Shown: in pieces, positions 51,921 through 64,000 of the stretch
Position numbering within the stretch: position 1 is the first letter of the stretch
Layout of the letters: every line of letters starts with the position of its first letter
Assembly: GCA_030427205.1 (NCBI GenBank)
Contig: JAUHXC010000021.1
Location: 1-64,000, forward strand
Source: a bacterium
Lineage (GTDB): Bacteria > Myxococcota_A > Bradymonadia > UBA7976 > UBA1532
DNA: 64,000 bases
Reading direction: 5' to 3'
Notes under the pieces: generated by a model
Seen by the model: only the letters and a program-made list of their open reading frames with translations
Databases searched by the model: none
Told to the model about the DNA's origin: nothing
Position numbers and translations under genes: made by a program

Positions 51921-52111
51921 GACGACGGATCGGCGGTCGGGTGGTGCGGGCAGCGCCAGCCGTCACCCGCGCGTCGCATGCGGTTGCCGCAGGCCGAGCA
52001 AGCGGGCGCGCCGGCGTTCGGATCGGGCGGCGGGCTCTTCTCACCGGGCCAGGTCATGCCCATGAACTCGAGGAACTGCCAGAAGAGCCCGGGTCCGCTC
52101 TTGTCGGTCAT
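51917..52111 (-). CDS. Mini zinc-ribbon protein (64 aa)
   Basis: A short protein with a C-terminal metal-binding pattern C38-x2-C41 and C54-x-H56-H57 (ACSACGNRM, WRCPHHPT) and an aromatic N-terminus (GLFWQFLEFMG). Its start overlaps the coiled-coil protein's stop, and its stop overlaps the aminomutase start; both overlaps are ATGA. The position strongly supports that it is translated. Its role may be assisting or regulating the radical SAM enzyme, but this is inference from context only. Confidence 0.7.
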   Translation of the reverse strand: MTDKSGPGLFWQFLEFMGMTWPGEKSPPPDPNAGAPACSACGNRMRRAGDGWRCPHHPTADPSS

Positions 52112-52716
52112 TCGTCGTCGTCGCCTTCGTCGTCGTCGTCGCCGCCCTCTTCACCGCCGCCCTCGCCGGCCGCCTCGGCCTCGGCGGCCTCTTCGGCCTT
52201 CTGCGCGGCCAGCTTCTCTTCGAGCTTCTCGGCCTCGGCGACGAGCGTATCGGCCTTCTTGTCGAGCTTCTCGAGCCGCTTGATGAAGGTGTTGCGCAGC
52301 TTGGCGATCTCTTTGCCCAGCTTCTTCTTGGCCTTCTCGTCGCCCTTGTCGTGGGCCGCGCGGAACTTGTCGATCGCCGCGTTGTGGGCCTCGATATAGC
52401 CCTCGATGCCCTTGAGCATGCCCATGTTGAGCTCGTTGAGCCCCTCGTCGAGGTCGGGGAACTTCGAGACCTGCTGCTGGATGGTATTGATCTTCTGCTC
52501 GACCTGACCGCGGATCTGGGCGACGCGATCGAGCAGCTTCTGGTCGGGATCGGCCGCGGGGGCGTCGTCCTTGGGCGCCTTCTCGAGCAGGCCGGTCTCG
52601 CCGAGCAGGGCCGCCTCGGCCTCCAGATCGGCGCCCTCGAGCTGAGCGTGGGCGGCGCCGGCCAGCAGGAGGCTGAGGCCGGCGGCGGACAGCAGGGTGC
52701 GCATGGGTCGGATCAT
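52108..52716 (-). CDS. Exported coiled-coil protein
   Basis: A 202-residue protein with a signal peptide (cleavage near AHA-QLE), a long helical/coiled-coil middle (about 60-175, with KINTIQQQVSKF, KKKLGKEIAKLRN and AEKLEEKLAAQKAEE) and an Asp/Gly/Glu-rich acidic tail. The start MIRPM at 52716 follows GGAGG with eight-base spacing. It is the first gene of the operon that ends with the aminomutase. The periplasmic location contrasts with the cytoplasmic partners, so a shared pathway is unclear. Confidence 0.75.
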   Translation of the reverse strand: MIRPMRTLLSAAGLSLLLAGAAHAQLEGADLEAEAALLGETGLLEKAPKDDAPAADPDQKLLDRVAQIRGQVEQKINTIQQQVSKFPDLDEGLNELNMGMLKGIEGYIEAHNAAIDKFRAAHDKGDEKAKKKLGKEIAKLRNTFIKRLEKLDKKADTLVAEAEKLEEKLAAQKAEEAAEAEAAGEGGGEEGGDDDDEGDDDE

Positions 52717-52779
52717 GTCTCGTTCCTCCGAGATCGGTGGCCGGTATGATTGTCCGGCGGGGCCCGCCGACGCAACCGG

Positions 52780-53580
52780 TCACCGGGTATTCGCTGTTCC
52801 GTCCGCGGGCGCGGTCTCGACACCGGCCAGCGGCCCGGGTTCTCGCAGCGCGCCCGGTTCACGCATCAGCCGGCGGGCGGCGAGCAGGTCGCTCGTATTG
52901 GCGATGATCACGTGCCCAAGCACCGCGGCCCAGATCGAGCCGCTCCACAGGGTCACCGCGGCGAAGACGATGCCCATCGGCACCGTGCCCGCCGTCTCCT
53001 TGCCCGGCTTGGGCAGGTGGGCCAGGACGTAGATCGCCGTCGTCAGCGCGATGGCCAGCCACGGATCCATGCGCGCCGCGAGCCCGAAGAGCAGGACGCC
53101 GCGGAAGAACAGCTCGTAGCCCACCAGATAGATCGTCCAGGTGGCGCCGTTGAGCGCGACCCTGCGCGGCGGCCAGCGCGCGCTGCGGATCGGCGGGTAG
53201 TGCGCGGTGAAGTCGGCCTGACGGGACGCGCCGATGACCCCCGGCAGCGCCAGGGCCAGGATCACGGCGCAGCCGAGCGCCGCCCGCCCCGGCGATGGCA
53301 GGCCCAGACCCAGCTCGATCTGCGGGCCGAGCAGGGCCAAGGTCGCCGGCACGACGCCCAGCAGCACCGCGCCGATCAGCCGCGAGCGGAAGATGGCTTG
53401 CGCGCCGCCCTCGTCGTCGGGCGCGGCCCGGCGGGCCATGACCCCCGGAGCGAAGCGATAGGTATACAGCGCGAAGAGCGCCGCCATCAGCACCAGCAGG
53501 CCGGCAAAACCGGCGTCCGCCGGCGGCCAGGGCAGCGGATCGAGCGTCAGCGGAGTGAGCGTCAACGGATCGGGCGTCAT
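52780..53580 (-). CDS. CPBP-family intramembrane protease-like protein
   Basis: A 266-residue protein with about seven membrane helices. The CPBP motif reads GYELFFRG, where the usual EExxxR has one Glu (Y-E-x-x-x-R); downstream motifs VLAHLPKPGKE and VLGHVIIAN supply the His residues. Many bacterial members have this YE variant. The family includes CAAX-type proteases and bacteriocin-immunity proteins. The start overlaps the upstream SDR stop (ATGA). Function is not defined. Confidence 0.8.
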   Translation of the reverse strand: MTPDPLTLTPLTLDPLPWPPADAGFAGLLVLMAALFALYTYRFAPGVMARRAAPDDEGGAQAIFRSRLIGAVLLGVVPATLALLGPQIELGLGLPSPGRAALGCAVILALALPGVIGASRQADFTAHYPPIRSARWPPRRVALNGATWTIYLVGYELFFRGVLLFGLAARMDPWLAIALTTAIYVLAHLPKPGKETAGTVPMGIVFAAVTLWSGSIWAAVLGHVIIANTSDLLAARRLMREPGALREPGPLAGVETAPADGTANTR

Positions 53581-54595
53581 CGGATCCATCCGGCGGCGCG
53601 GTAGCCGGCCAGGGTCTCGGCCAGCCGCTCGTCGAGCGGCGCGGCCGGGCGCCAGCCGAGCGCCGCGACCTTGTCGGTGGCGCACCACCAGTGGCCGCCG
53701 ATCGCCTCGCGATACTTGTCGCGGTTGAGCACCGTCGGCCGATCGCGCAGGCGGCCGACCAGCTCGCCGCCCGCCGCCGCGATGCCCGTGATGGCGGCGG
53801 GCAGGGCGACGACCCGCAGCCGGCGGCCGTCGGCGGCGGCGATGCGTCGGCCGAGCGCTTCGTAGGTCGGCGTCTCCGGCGCGGCTACGTGGTAGACCCC
53901 CGCGCCGCAGCCGCCGTCGGCGCCCGCCGGCACCGCCTCACCGCGCGCGGCGATGTCGACCAGCGCCTCGGCCAGATCGGCGGCGTGCACCAGCCCGATA
54001 TGCGCCGGCCGGCGGGTCGGCAGCACGTGCCAGCCGCGGCTGACACCCCGAAACAGCGGCAGGGCGCCGCGATCGCCGGCGCCGAAGACCATCGGCGGCC
54101 GCACCAGGGTCACCGCGCCTCGCGCCTCGGCCACCGCGGCCTGCTCGGCGGCGCGCTTGACCCGGCCGTAGCGCGAGACCGGCTGCGGCGGATCGCGCTC
54201 TCGCCGAGGCGCGCCGGTGACCGGGCCGGCCGCCGCCAGCGAGCTGACCACCACCAGCCGCGCCGCGCCCGCCGCCCGGGCCATATGGGCCGTACCGGCG
54301 ACGTTGACGGTGTGAAACGCCGCCTTCCACGGCACCTTGAGCAAGCTGGCGAGGTGCAGCACCACGTCGACGCCATCCGCCGCGCGCCGCAGGCTCTCGG
54401 GGTCGCTCAGGTCGCCCACCGCCCGCTCGACGTCCAGGCCGGTCGTATCGGAGGTCGCCCGCACCAGCGCCCGGACCCGCGCCCCGCGGGCGGTCAGCGC
54501 CCGCACCACGTAGCGCCCGATGAAGCCGGTCGCGCCGGTGACCAGCGCCGTGGTGTGCGGCCACTCGAGGCCGTGGTCGATCGAGGCCTGCCCGC

Positions 54596-54599
<4 letters not shown>
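53577..54599 (-). CDS. NAD(P)-dependent epimerase/dehydratase (extended SDR)
   Basis: A 340-residue extended short-chain dehydrogenase. The Rossmann motif is TGATGFIG (residues 21-28) and the catalytic pair is Y144-x3-K148 with S119-S120 upstream. It resembles 3-beta-HSD/flavonol-reductase-type and sugar-epimerase-type enzymes; the substrate is unknown. It is coupled on both sides by 4-nt overlaps: the hybrid kinase stop and the CPBP start. Confidence 0.88.
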
Positions 54600-58171
<3,572 letters not shown>

Positions 58172-58231
58172 ACGCGCTCCCAGAGGCCGCGGGGTGGCCG
58201 CTCCACACCGCGTGGCCCGCGATACGATACC

Positions 58232-60430
58232 TCAACCGGCCGTCGAACGGGACCGGTCGGGCAGTCGATCCAGCGCGGCGCCGATCGCCGCGCCCAGGCG
58301 CTGGCTGACGGCGCGGCGCCCCGCCAGCCCCAGCGCGTCGGCGGCCCGGGTCGGCGAGCGCCGCTGCAGGACCACCGCGACGACCACCGCCCGATCGGCG
58401 TCGGCGGTGTCCCGATCGGCGGCGATCCACGGCGCGATGCGCCACAGCAGGTCGATGACCGCGCCCGCGACCCGGCGGCCGTCGGCGAAGAGGCGCAGCT
58501 CCAGGCGCTCGGCGGCGGTCAGCGCGGGCGGCGGGATCGGCGCGCCGGTGAACAACGGCCCGACGAGGCCCGGCGCCATGTCGCGCGCCATGTCGCCGAG
58601 GGCCAGCGGAAACTGCGCCGCGAAGCGTCGCCGGGCGGCCGCGGTCAGGCGTCGACCGGCGTCCGACAGCGGCCGCAGGACCACCGCCGAGCGCAGACCG
58701 CTGCTGCGCCCGCGGGTGAGCCCGACCCGGGCGACGGCGAAGCCCGCCCGCTGCCAGAACCGCAAGAGCCGCGGCGTCGCGCCGAAGGCCGAGCCGATGT
58801 AGTCGACGCCGGCTCGCGTCGCGGCCGCCGCCAGGGCCTCGATCAGCGCCGAACCCACCCCACGGCCCCAGGCGGCCGGGTGGACCGCGATGCGCACGAC
58901 CCGCCACCCCCCCAGCCGCGGGGCCTCGGCGAGCCCCAGGTGGGCCGCCAGCGTCTCGGGCAGCATATGGCCCGTCGGGCGCCGCTCGCCGCGGTGGATG
59001 GCGGCGCTCAGCGCGGCGTCGAGCCCGCCCTCGTGGGTGACCAGCGCGGCGGCGATCACCGCCCCGTTCGGATCGCGGGCGGCCCAAACCGCCACGTTGG
59101 GGCCGTCGAGCAGCCGCTCGAGGTCGGCGGGGCTGGTGCGATAGTGCGCCGCCACCAGCAGCCCGAAGAGCGCGCTCAGCCCCGGCTCGTCGCTGGCCAG
59201 CGCGTCGCGATCCAGGGGCGCGCAGCTGAGCGCGTCGACCGCCGCCCGCGCGGCGACCGCGTCGTGCACCGGCGCGGCGTCGAGCAGCAGCCCACGGAAG
59301 ACCGCCGCCTCGACCGGATCGCTTGTGCGGTAGCGGATCGGCGTCTCCAGGCGCAGCCGGCGCCAGTGGGGCCGCACGGCGTCGAGCAAAGCGGTGAAGC
59401 GGATCGCGAAGCCGCGGCCGGTGCCCTCGTAGCCGTGCACGGTCGTCGAGAAGGCGACGCGCGGATGCCCCTGTACGACCCGGCTCAACAGATCGACCGG
59501 CAGCGCCGCCGCCTCGTCGACCAGGATCAGCCCCGCCGCGGGCAGGCCGTCGAGGGCCAGCTCGGCCGGCGCGACGACGCGCAGCCCGCCCGGCCCGTCG
59601 ACCGCGTCGCCGGCCAGCCGCCGCGCGTGGGCCAGGACCGGCTCGACCGCCGCCGCGTCGGGCGCGATCAGCGCGATGCCCCGCCGATCGAGGGCGCCGT
59701 CCCGCAAGAGCCGACCGGCGGCGATGCCCAGCGCCGCCGACTTGCCGCGACCGCGGTCGGCCAGCAGCACCACCGGCCGCTTGCGGCGCCCCGTGGCCAC
59801 CTTGAGCACCGCGGCCACCGCGGCGGCCTGGTCGGCGGTTCGGCATTCGGTATCGGGCGGCGGGGTCTGCGGCGGCGGATCGGCGGCGGCGTTCGAGCCC
59901 CGGCGCAGCACGCGGCCGTCGGCGTGCAGCTCGACGCGGGCGAAGCCGGGCGCGTCGTCGAAGACCCGGGCCAGCCGCGCGGGGAAGCGGGCGCCGACCG
60001 CCGCGGGCGGGTGCGGTGGCACGCTCAGCGACCCGCGGGCGTCGGCGCGGTTCAGCCAGCGGGCGCGGGGCGGGGTGCGGATGATCAACAGGCCGCCGCC
60101 GGCCACCGCGCCGGCCACCGCGCCGAGCATGTCGGGCCAGCACGCGGTGTACAGGTCGATGATCGCCGTGTCGAACGTGCGCCCGAGCACCGCGCCGGGC
60201 CGATCGAGCGGGCCGGCGACGAAGGGGGGCGGCGGCTGCTCCAGACCCAGCCAGATCGGCGGCGGGGATCCCGGCTCGGCGTCGAGGGCGGCCCAAGCGC
60301 GCGAGAGCGCGGCGCGCGTCGTCTCTTCGGGCCCGCCGAGCACCAGCCCGCGCCGCTGACCGGTGCGCCGCGCCGTGGCCCGCAGCTCGGCGAGCAGCTC
60401 GACCAGCGGCTCGGCCGGTGTCGCGCTCAC
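58232..60430 (-). CDS. tmcA: tRNA(Met) cytidine acetyltransferase
   Basis: A 732-residue protein with the TmcA layout: an N-terminal DUF1726-like domain, an RNA-helicase-like ATPase with Walker A LLADRGRGKSAALG and Walker B LILVDEAAALP, a GNAT acetyltransferase (RIAVHPAAWGRGVGSALIEAL) and a C-terminal tRNA-binding part. The enzyme makes N4-acetylcytidine at the wobble position of elongator tRNA(Met) using ATP and acetyl-CoA. It starts at GTG 60430 overlapping the small membrane protein's stop (GTGA) in the acyl-CoA carboxylase operon. Confidence 0.92.
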   Translation of the reverse strand: MSATPAEPLVELLAELRATARRTGQRRGLVLGGPEETTRAALSRAWAALDAEPGSPPPIWLGLEQPPPPFVAGPLDRPGAVLGRTFDTAIIDLYTACWPDMLGAVAGAVAGGGLLIIRTPPRARWLNRADARGSLSVPPHPPAAVGARFPARLARVFDDAPGFARVELHADGRVLRRGSNAAADPPPQTPPPDTECRTADQAAAVAAVLKVATGRRKRPVVLLADRGRGKSAALGIAAGRLLRDGALDRRGIALIAPDAAAVEPVLAHARRLAGDAVDGPGGLRVVAPAELALDGLPAAGLILVDEAAALPVDLLSRVVQGHPRVAFSTTVHGYEGTGRGFAIRFTALLDAVRPHWRRLRLETPIRYRTSDPVEAAVFRGLLLDAAPVHDAVAARAAVDALSCAPLDRDALASDEPGLSALFGLLVAAHYRTSPADLERLLDGPNVAVWAARDPNGAVIAAALVTHEGGLDAALSAAIHRGERRPTGHMLPETLAAHLGLAEAPRLGGWRVVRIAVHPAAWGRGVGSALIEALAAAATRAGVDYIGSAFGATPRLLRFWQRAGFAVARVGLTRGRSSGLRSAVVLRPLSDAGRRLTAAARRRFAAQFPLALGDMARDMAPGLVGPLFTGAPIPPPALTAAERLELRLFADGRRVAGAVIDLLWRIAPWIAADRDTADADRAVVVAVVLQRRSPTRAADALGLAGRRAVSQRLGAAIGAALDRLPDRSRSTAG

Positions 60431-60603
60431 CCCTTCTCTTTCCGCCGGCCGCTGCGCGCGAAGAACGCGCCGACGCCCACCGCGAGGCCCAGCCAGCCGG
60501 CGATCATGAGGTAATGCCGGGCCACCAGCGCCTCCTGCTGCGCCAGGTGCAGGCCGACGGTGACCGATACGGCCCACAGGGCGACGAGCGCCAGCCACCT
60601 CAT
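60427..60603 (-). CDS. Small two-helix membrane protein (58 aa)
   Basis: A 58-residue protein with two hydrophobic helices (about 3-18 and 31-48) and a basic tail (RSGRRKEKG). It starts at an ATG overlapping the carboxylase alpha-subunit stop and ends overlapping the TmcA start, so the four genes are read as one unit. I do not know its function; the position suggests it is a genuine gene. Confidence 0.65.
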   Translation of the reverse strand: MRWLALVALWAVSVTVGLHLAQQEALVARHYLMIAGWLGLAVGVGAFFARSGRRKEKG

Positions 60604-62576
60604 GCCTCTGCCTCCTCGCCGTCGAGCTCGACCAGCACCGCGCCGGCGTCGACCACCGCGCCCGCTTCGGCCCGGATGGCCACCACCGTGCCCGCCGCCG
60701 GCGCCGTCAGCGTCTGCTCCATCTTCATCGCCTCGAGGATGACCAGCGGCGCGCCCTTCGCCACCGTATCGCCCACCGCCACGCAGACCCGCACGATCTT
60801 GCCCGGCATCGGCGCCACCGCGCCGCCGGCCACCTCGTCCGCCGCCGCGTCGGGGAAGCGCGGGGCCTCGATGCACAGCGAGGTGCCGTCCAGATCACCG
60901 ACCCAGCGCCGCGGGCCGTCGGCGATCACCGTCAGCCGGCGGGTCACCCCGTCGGCCGTGGTCAGCCGGATGCGCTCGCCGTCGACCTGCGCCGTCAGCT
61001 GCTCGCCCGCGCCGTCGACGTCCACCACGAATCGCCCGCCGCCCAGCGCGCGATAGCTCAACCTGTGCTCGACGCCGTCGACGCTCCAGGTGTCGGGCAG
61101 CTGATCGCCGGTGTTGTTGGTCCAGCCGGCGCGGATGCCCGGCATCAGCCGCCGCGCGCCCGCCCGCTGCGTCGCGTCGGCCAGCGCCGCCGCGATCAGG
61201 CGCCGCCGGCGGGCCGCCGGATCAGCCGTCGGCTGCCAGTCGGCCAGATGATCGGCGATGAAGTGCGTCGACAGATCGCCCGCGCCCCAGGCCGGGTGGC
61301 GCAGCACCGCCAGCAGGAAGTCGCGGTTGGTGGTCGGCCCCATCACCGACAGCCGCCGCAGCGCGCCGATCATGCGCCGCGTCGCCTGCGCCCGGTCGGG
61401 CCCGTCGGCGATGACCTTGGCCAGCATCGGATCGTAGTGGATGCCCACGTCGGACCCGCGCTCGACCCCCGCGTCGACCCGCACGCCCGCCATCTCCGGC
61501 GCGCGCCAGTCGACGACGGCGCCGGTGCTCGGCAGGAAGCCGTTGGCCGCGTCCTCGGCGTAGATCCGGCACTCGATGGCGTGCCCCGTCCGGGTGATGC
61601 TCGACTGCGGCGGCACCGCGCCGCCCAGGGCCACGTCGAGCTGCAGCGCCACCAGATCGAGCCCGGTGATGCGCTCGGTGACCGGGTGCTCGACCTGCAG
61701 CCGGGTATTGATCTCGAGGAAGTAGAACGCCCCGTCGGCGGCGGCGATGAACTCCACCGTGCCCGCGCCGCGGTAGCCCAGCGCCTCGCCGGCGGTCAGC
61801 GCGGCGGCGCACAGCTCCTCGCGCATCGCCTCGTCGACCGCGGGGGAGGGGGCCTCCTCGATGATCTTCTGGAAGCGCCGCTGCACGCTGCACTCGCGCT
61901 CGAAGCAGTGGATCACCCGCGCGCCGTCGCCGACGATCTGCACCTCGATGTGCCGCGGCCGCTCGATGTACTTCTCCAGGATGAGCGTCGGGTCGCCGAA
62001 GCCGCTCTGCGCCAGCCGGCGGGCCTCGTCGACGGCGGCGGGCAGCTCGGCGGCGTCGCGCACGATGCGCATACCTTTGCCGCCCCCGCCCGCCGCGGCC
62101 TTGACCAGCAGCGGATAGCCGATGCCCGCGGCCTCTTCCACGAACCGCTCGACCGACTGATCGTCGCCGGCATAGCCCGGCGCGACGGGCACCCCGCGGG
62201 CGGCCATCAACCGGCGGGCGGCGGCCTTGTCGCCCATCGCGCGGATGGTCTCGGCGGTCGGGCCCACGAAGATCAGCCCCGCGCCCTCGACCGCGGCGGC
62301 GAAGTCGGCGTTCTCGGCCAGGAAGCCATAGCCCGGGTGGATCGCGCCGGCGCCCGTGGCCTTCGCCGCCGCCAGGATCGCCTCGACGTTCAGGTACGAC
62401 TCCGCCGCCGGCGCCGGCCCGAGCCGCACCGCCTCGTCGGCCTCGGCCACGTGCGGCGCGTCGGCGTCGGCGTCGCTGTACACCGCCACCGTCAGCAGCC
62501 CGTAGTCGCGGCAGGTGGCCATGACCCGCCGGGCGATCTCGCCGCGGTTGGCGATGAGGATCTTCTCGAAGCTCAT
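60600..62576 (-). CDS. Acyl-CoA carboxylase, biotin carboxylase/BCCP alpha subunit
   Basis: A 658-residue biotin-dependent carboxylase subunit. Residues about 1-445 are biotin carboxylase (KILIANRGEIA, GGGGKGMRIV, ERECSVQRRFQK, EVNTRLQVEH-type FLEINTRLQVEH). A linker/BT domain follows, and the C-terminal biotinyl domain (about 585-655) holds the biotin lysine K618 in EAMKMEQT. It pairs with the carboxyltransferase gene 17 bp upstream. The set is typical of methylcrotonyl-CoA (leucine degradation) or a related acyl-CoA carboxylase; the alpha subunit alone cannot tell which. Confidence 0.93.
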   Translation of the reverse strand: MSFEKILIANRGEIARRVMATCRDYGLLTVAVYSDADADAPHVAEADEAVRLGPAPAAESYLNVEAILAAAKATGAGAIHPGYGFLAENADFAAAVEGAGLIFVGPTAETIRAMGDKAAARRLMAARGVPVAPGYAGDDQSVERFVEEAAGIGYPLLVKAAAGGGGKGMRIVRDAAELPAAVDEARRLAQSGFGDPTLILEKYIERPRHIEVQIVGDGARVIHCFERECSVQRRFQKIIEEAPSPAVDEAMREELCAAALTAGEALGYRGAGTVEFIAAADGAFYFLEINTRLQVEHPVTERITGLDLVALQLDVALGGAVPPQSSITRTGHAIECRIYAEDAANGFLPSTGAVVDWRAPEMAGVRVDAGVERGSDVGIHYDPMLAKVIADGPDRAQATRRMIGALRRLSVMGPTTNRDFLLAVLRHPAWGAGDLSTHFIADHLADWQPTADPAARRRRLIAAALADATQRAGARRLMPGIRAGWTNNTGDQLPDTWSVDGVEHRLSYRALGGGRFVVDVDGAGEQLTAQVDGERIRLTTADGVTRRLTVIADGPRRWVGDLDGTSLCIEAPRFPDAAADEVAGGAVAPMPGKIVRVCVAVGDTVAKGAPLVILEAMKMEQTLTAPAAGTVVAIRAEAGAVVDAGAVLVELDGEEAEA

Positions 62577-62593
62577 GCTGTGGTCCCCGCCCC

Positions 62594-64000
62594 TCAATGC
62601 CGGAAGACGCCGAAGCTCATGGTGCCCTCGACCGGCGCGGTCAACGCCGCCGACAGGGCCAGGCCGACCACGTCGCGGGTCGCGCGCGGATCGATGATGC
62701 CGTCGTCCCACAGCCGCGCGGTGGCGAAGAAGGCGTCGGACTCCTTGTCGATCTGCTGCTGCAGCATGGTCTTCATCATCTGCAGCTGCATCTCGTCGAC
62801 CGGCTTGCCCGCCCGCGCCGCCGCCCCGCGCTTGACGATGTCGAGCACGCCGGCGAGCTGCTCGCCGCCCATGACCGCGATGCGGTGGTTGGGCCACGAG
62901 AACAAGAACCGCGGCGCGTAGGCCCGCCCCGACATGGCGTAGTTGCCCGCGCCGTAGCTCGCGCCCATCATGATGGTGATCGCCGGCACGGTGCTGTTGC
63001 TCACGGCGTTGATCATCTTCGCGCCGTGCTTGATGATCCCGCCCTGCTCGTACTCGGTGCCCACCATGAACCCGGTGATGTTCTGCAAAAACAGCAGCGG
63101 CACCGACTTCTGGTTGCACAGCTCGATGAACTGCGCGCCTTTGTTGGCCGCCTCGGAGAACAGCACCCCCTGGTTGGCCAGCACGCCCACCGGGTGCCCG
63201 TGCACCGTGGCCCAGCCGGTGATCAGCGTGCTGCCGTAGTTCGGCTTGAAGGCGTGGAAGCGGCTGCCATCGACCACCCGGGCGATGACCTCCAGGGCGT
63301 CGAAGGGCACCTTCACGTCGCTCGACGCGATGCCGAGCAGCTCCTCGGGGTCGTGCACCGGCGCGTCGGCCGGATGACTCGGCCCGCCGCCCTTCTTGCG
63401 CCACTCGAGCAGCCGCACGATCTCGCGGCCGAGGCGGATGGCGTCGCGCTCGTCGGTGGCCAGATAGTCGCTGACCCCGCTGATCTTGGAGTGCATCGCC
63501 GCGCCGCCGAGCGACTCGTCGTCGGCGTCCTCGCCGGTGGCCATCTTCACCAGCGGCGGCCCGGCCAGATAGACCCGCGCCTGCTGATCGACCATCACCA
63601 CGTAGTCGCTCATGCCGGGGATGTACGCCCCGCCGGCGGTCGAGCTGCCGAAGACGAGACACACCGTCGGCTGGCGCGCCTTCGAAGCGCGGGTCAGGTC
63701 GCGGAAGCCCTGGCCGCCGGGCACGAAGATCTTCGACTGATTGGGCAGGTCGGCGCCCGCCGACTCGATGAGGTTGACCGTCGGCAGCCCGTTCTGCTCG
63801 GCGACCTCGGCCAGCCGGCGCGACTTGAGCACCGAGTACTCGTTCATCGCGCCGCCCTTGACCGTCGACTCGGTGGCCGAGATCAGGCACTCGACCCCCG
63901 AGACCAGCCCCACGCCGCCGACGATCGAGGCGCCGGTGCGCACCCCGCCGCCCACCTTGTGCCCCGCGAGCGGACACAGCTCGAGGAACCAGCCGTCGCG
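62594..64000 (-). CDS. Acyl-CoA carboxylase carboxyltransferase subunit (partial, N-terminus beyond right edge)
   Basis: The frame is open to the window edge and gives the C-terminal 468 residues; roughly the first 60-100 are missing. Family marks are VEHSATESTVKGGA-like LISATESTVKGGAMNEYS, LPNQSKIFVPGG, SSTAGGAYIPGMSDYVVMV, the central FLQNITGFMVG with GGIIKHGAKM and GASYGAGNYAMSGRAY, and the final DPRATRDVVGLALSAAL. These are the two carboxyltransferase halves of methylcrotonyl/propionyl-type carboxylases. It is the promoter-side gene of the four-gene operon. MccB is the best guess; a geranyl-CoA or other enzyme is possible. Confidence 0.92.
   Translation of the reverse strand, partial: RDGWFLELCPLAGHKVGGGVRTGASIVGGVGLVSGVECLISATESTVKGGAMNEYSVLKSRRLAEVAEQNGLPTVNLIESAGADLPNQSKIFVPGGQGFRDLTRASKARQPTVCLVFGSSTAGGAYIPGMSDYVVMVDQQARVYLAGPPLVKMATGEDADDESLGGAAMHSKISGVSDYLATDERDAIRLGREIVRLLEWRKKGGGPSHPADAPVHDPEELLGIASSDVKVPFDALEVIARVVDGSRFHAFKPNYGSTLITGWATVHGHPVGVLANQGVLFSEAANKGAQFIELCNQKSVPLLFLQNITGFMVGTEYEQGGIIKHGAKMINAVSNSTVPAITIMMGASYGAGNYAMSGRAYAPRFLFSWPNHRIAVMGGEQLAGVLDIVKRGAAARAGKPVDEMQLQMMKTMLQQQIDKESDAFFATARLWDDGIIDPRATRDVVGLALSAALTAPVEGTMSFGVFRH

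Overview
This is a very GC-rich, gene-dense stretch of a bacterial chromosome, most likely from the Myxococcota. Evidence for that assignment: two eukaryotic-type Ser/Thr kinases, a large hybrid histidine kinase, many signal peptides and lipoproteins, a lipoprotein with MopE-type Asp/Cys repeats, HEAT-repeat and di-heme cytochrome lipoproteins, and long runs of genes joined by 4-nt start/stop overlaps. I saw no rRNA, tRNA, CRISPR array, transposase or phage gene. This taxonomic call is inference from gene content; no marker gene proves it.

Layout. 1-4.85 kb (minus): the 5' part of a giant gene that runs off the left edge. It encodes a nitrilase-type C-N hydrolase domain, a NACHT/STAND NTPase, pentapeptide repeats and at least ten almost identical WD40 repeats. 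This is the most striking item in the window and looks like a bacterial NLR-type immune receptor with an enzymatic N-terminus. 4.9-9.0 kb: a TonB-like protein, a small zinc-ribbon membrane protein, a DUF2505-like SRPBCC protein, and an alpha/beta hydrolase coupled to a beta-lactamase-family hydrolase. 9.5-14.0 kb: two large exported proteins, one with HEAT repeats. 14.5-16.9 kb: a membrane Ser/Thr kinase followed by a membrane PAS sensor with no output domain. 16.9-24.8 kb: a trans-sulfuration enzyme, a small lipoprotein, an amidase, a c-type cytochrome lipoprotein, a truncated di-heme oxidase remnant and a TerB/Coq4-like protein. 24.8-29.5 kb: a small protein ending in a sliding-clamp-binding motif coupled to an M3 peptidase, and on the other strand a 2OG-Fe(II) oxygenase coupled to RNase HIII.

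29.5-32.2 kb: an AlbA/Schlafen-type ATPase followed by a 0.7 kb repeat-rich spacer framed by 65-bp inverted repeats. 32.2-39.5 kb (minus): exported cytochrome b5 protein, lipoprotein hydrolase, apolipoprotein N-acyltransferase and the MopE-repeat lipoprotein. 39.6-44.0 kb (minus): a tightly coupled pair, a P-loop ATPase plus a 1010-residue TPR protein, which resembles a two-component NTPase conflict system. 44.2-50.8 kb: a metzincin-like lipoprotein with a HEAT protein, a sensor ATPase, a second Ser/Thr kinase and a membrane alpha/beta hydrolase. 50.8-52.7 kb (minus): a coiled-coil exported protein, a mini zinc ribbon and a lysine 2,3-aminomutase-family radical SAM enzyme. 52.8-58.2 kb (minus): hybrid histidine kinase, SDR epimerase and CPBP membrane protein, all coupled. 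58.2-64 kb (minus): acyl-CoA carboxylase beta subunit (cut by the right edge), biotin-containing alpha subunit, a 58-residue membrane protein and TmcA.

Three loci are candidates for defence or conflict roles: the left-edge NLR-like gene, the ATPase/TPR pair at 39.6-44.0 kb and the AlbA-type ATPase at 29.5-31.5 kb. The rest reads as ordinary metabolism, envelope biogenesis and signalling. Functional statements rest on motifs and remembered family patterns; no database search was run.
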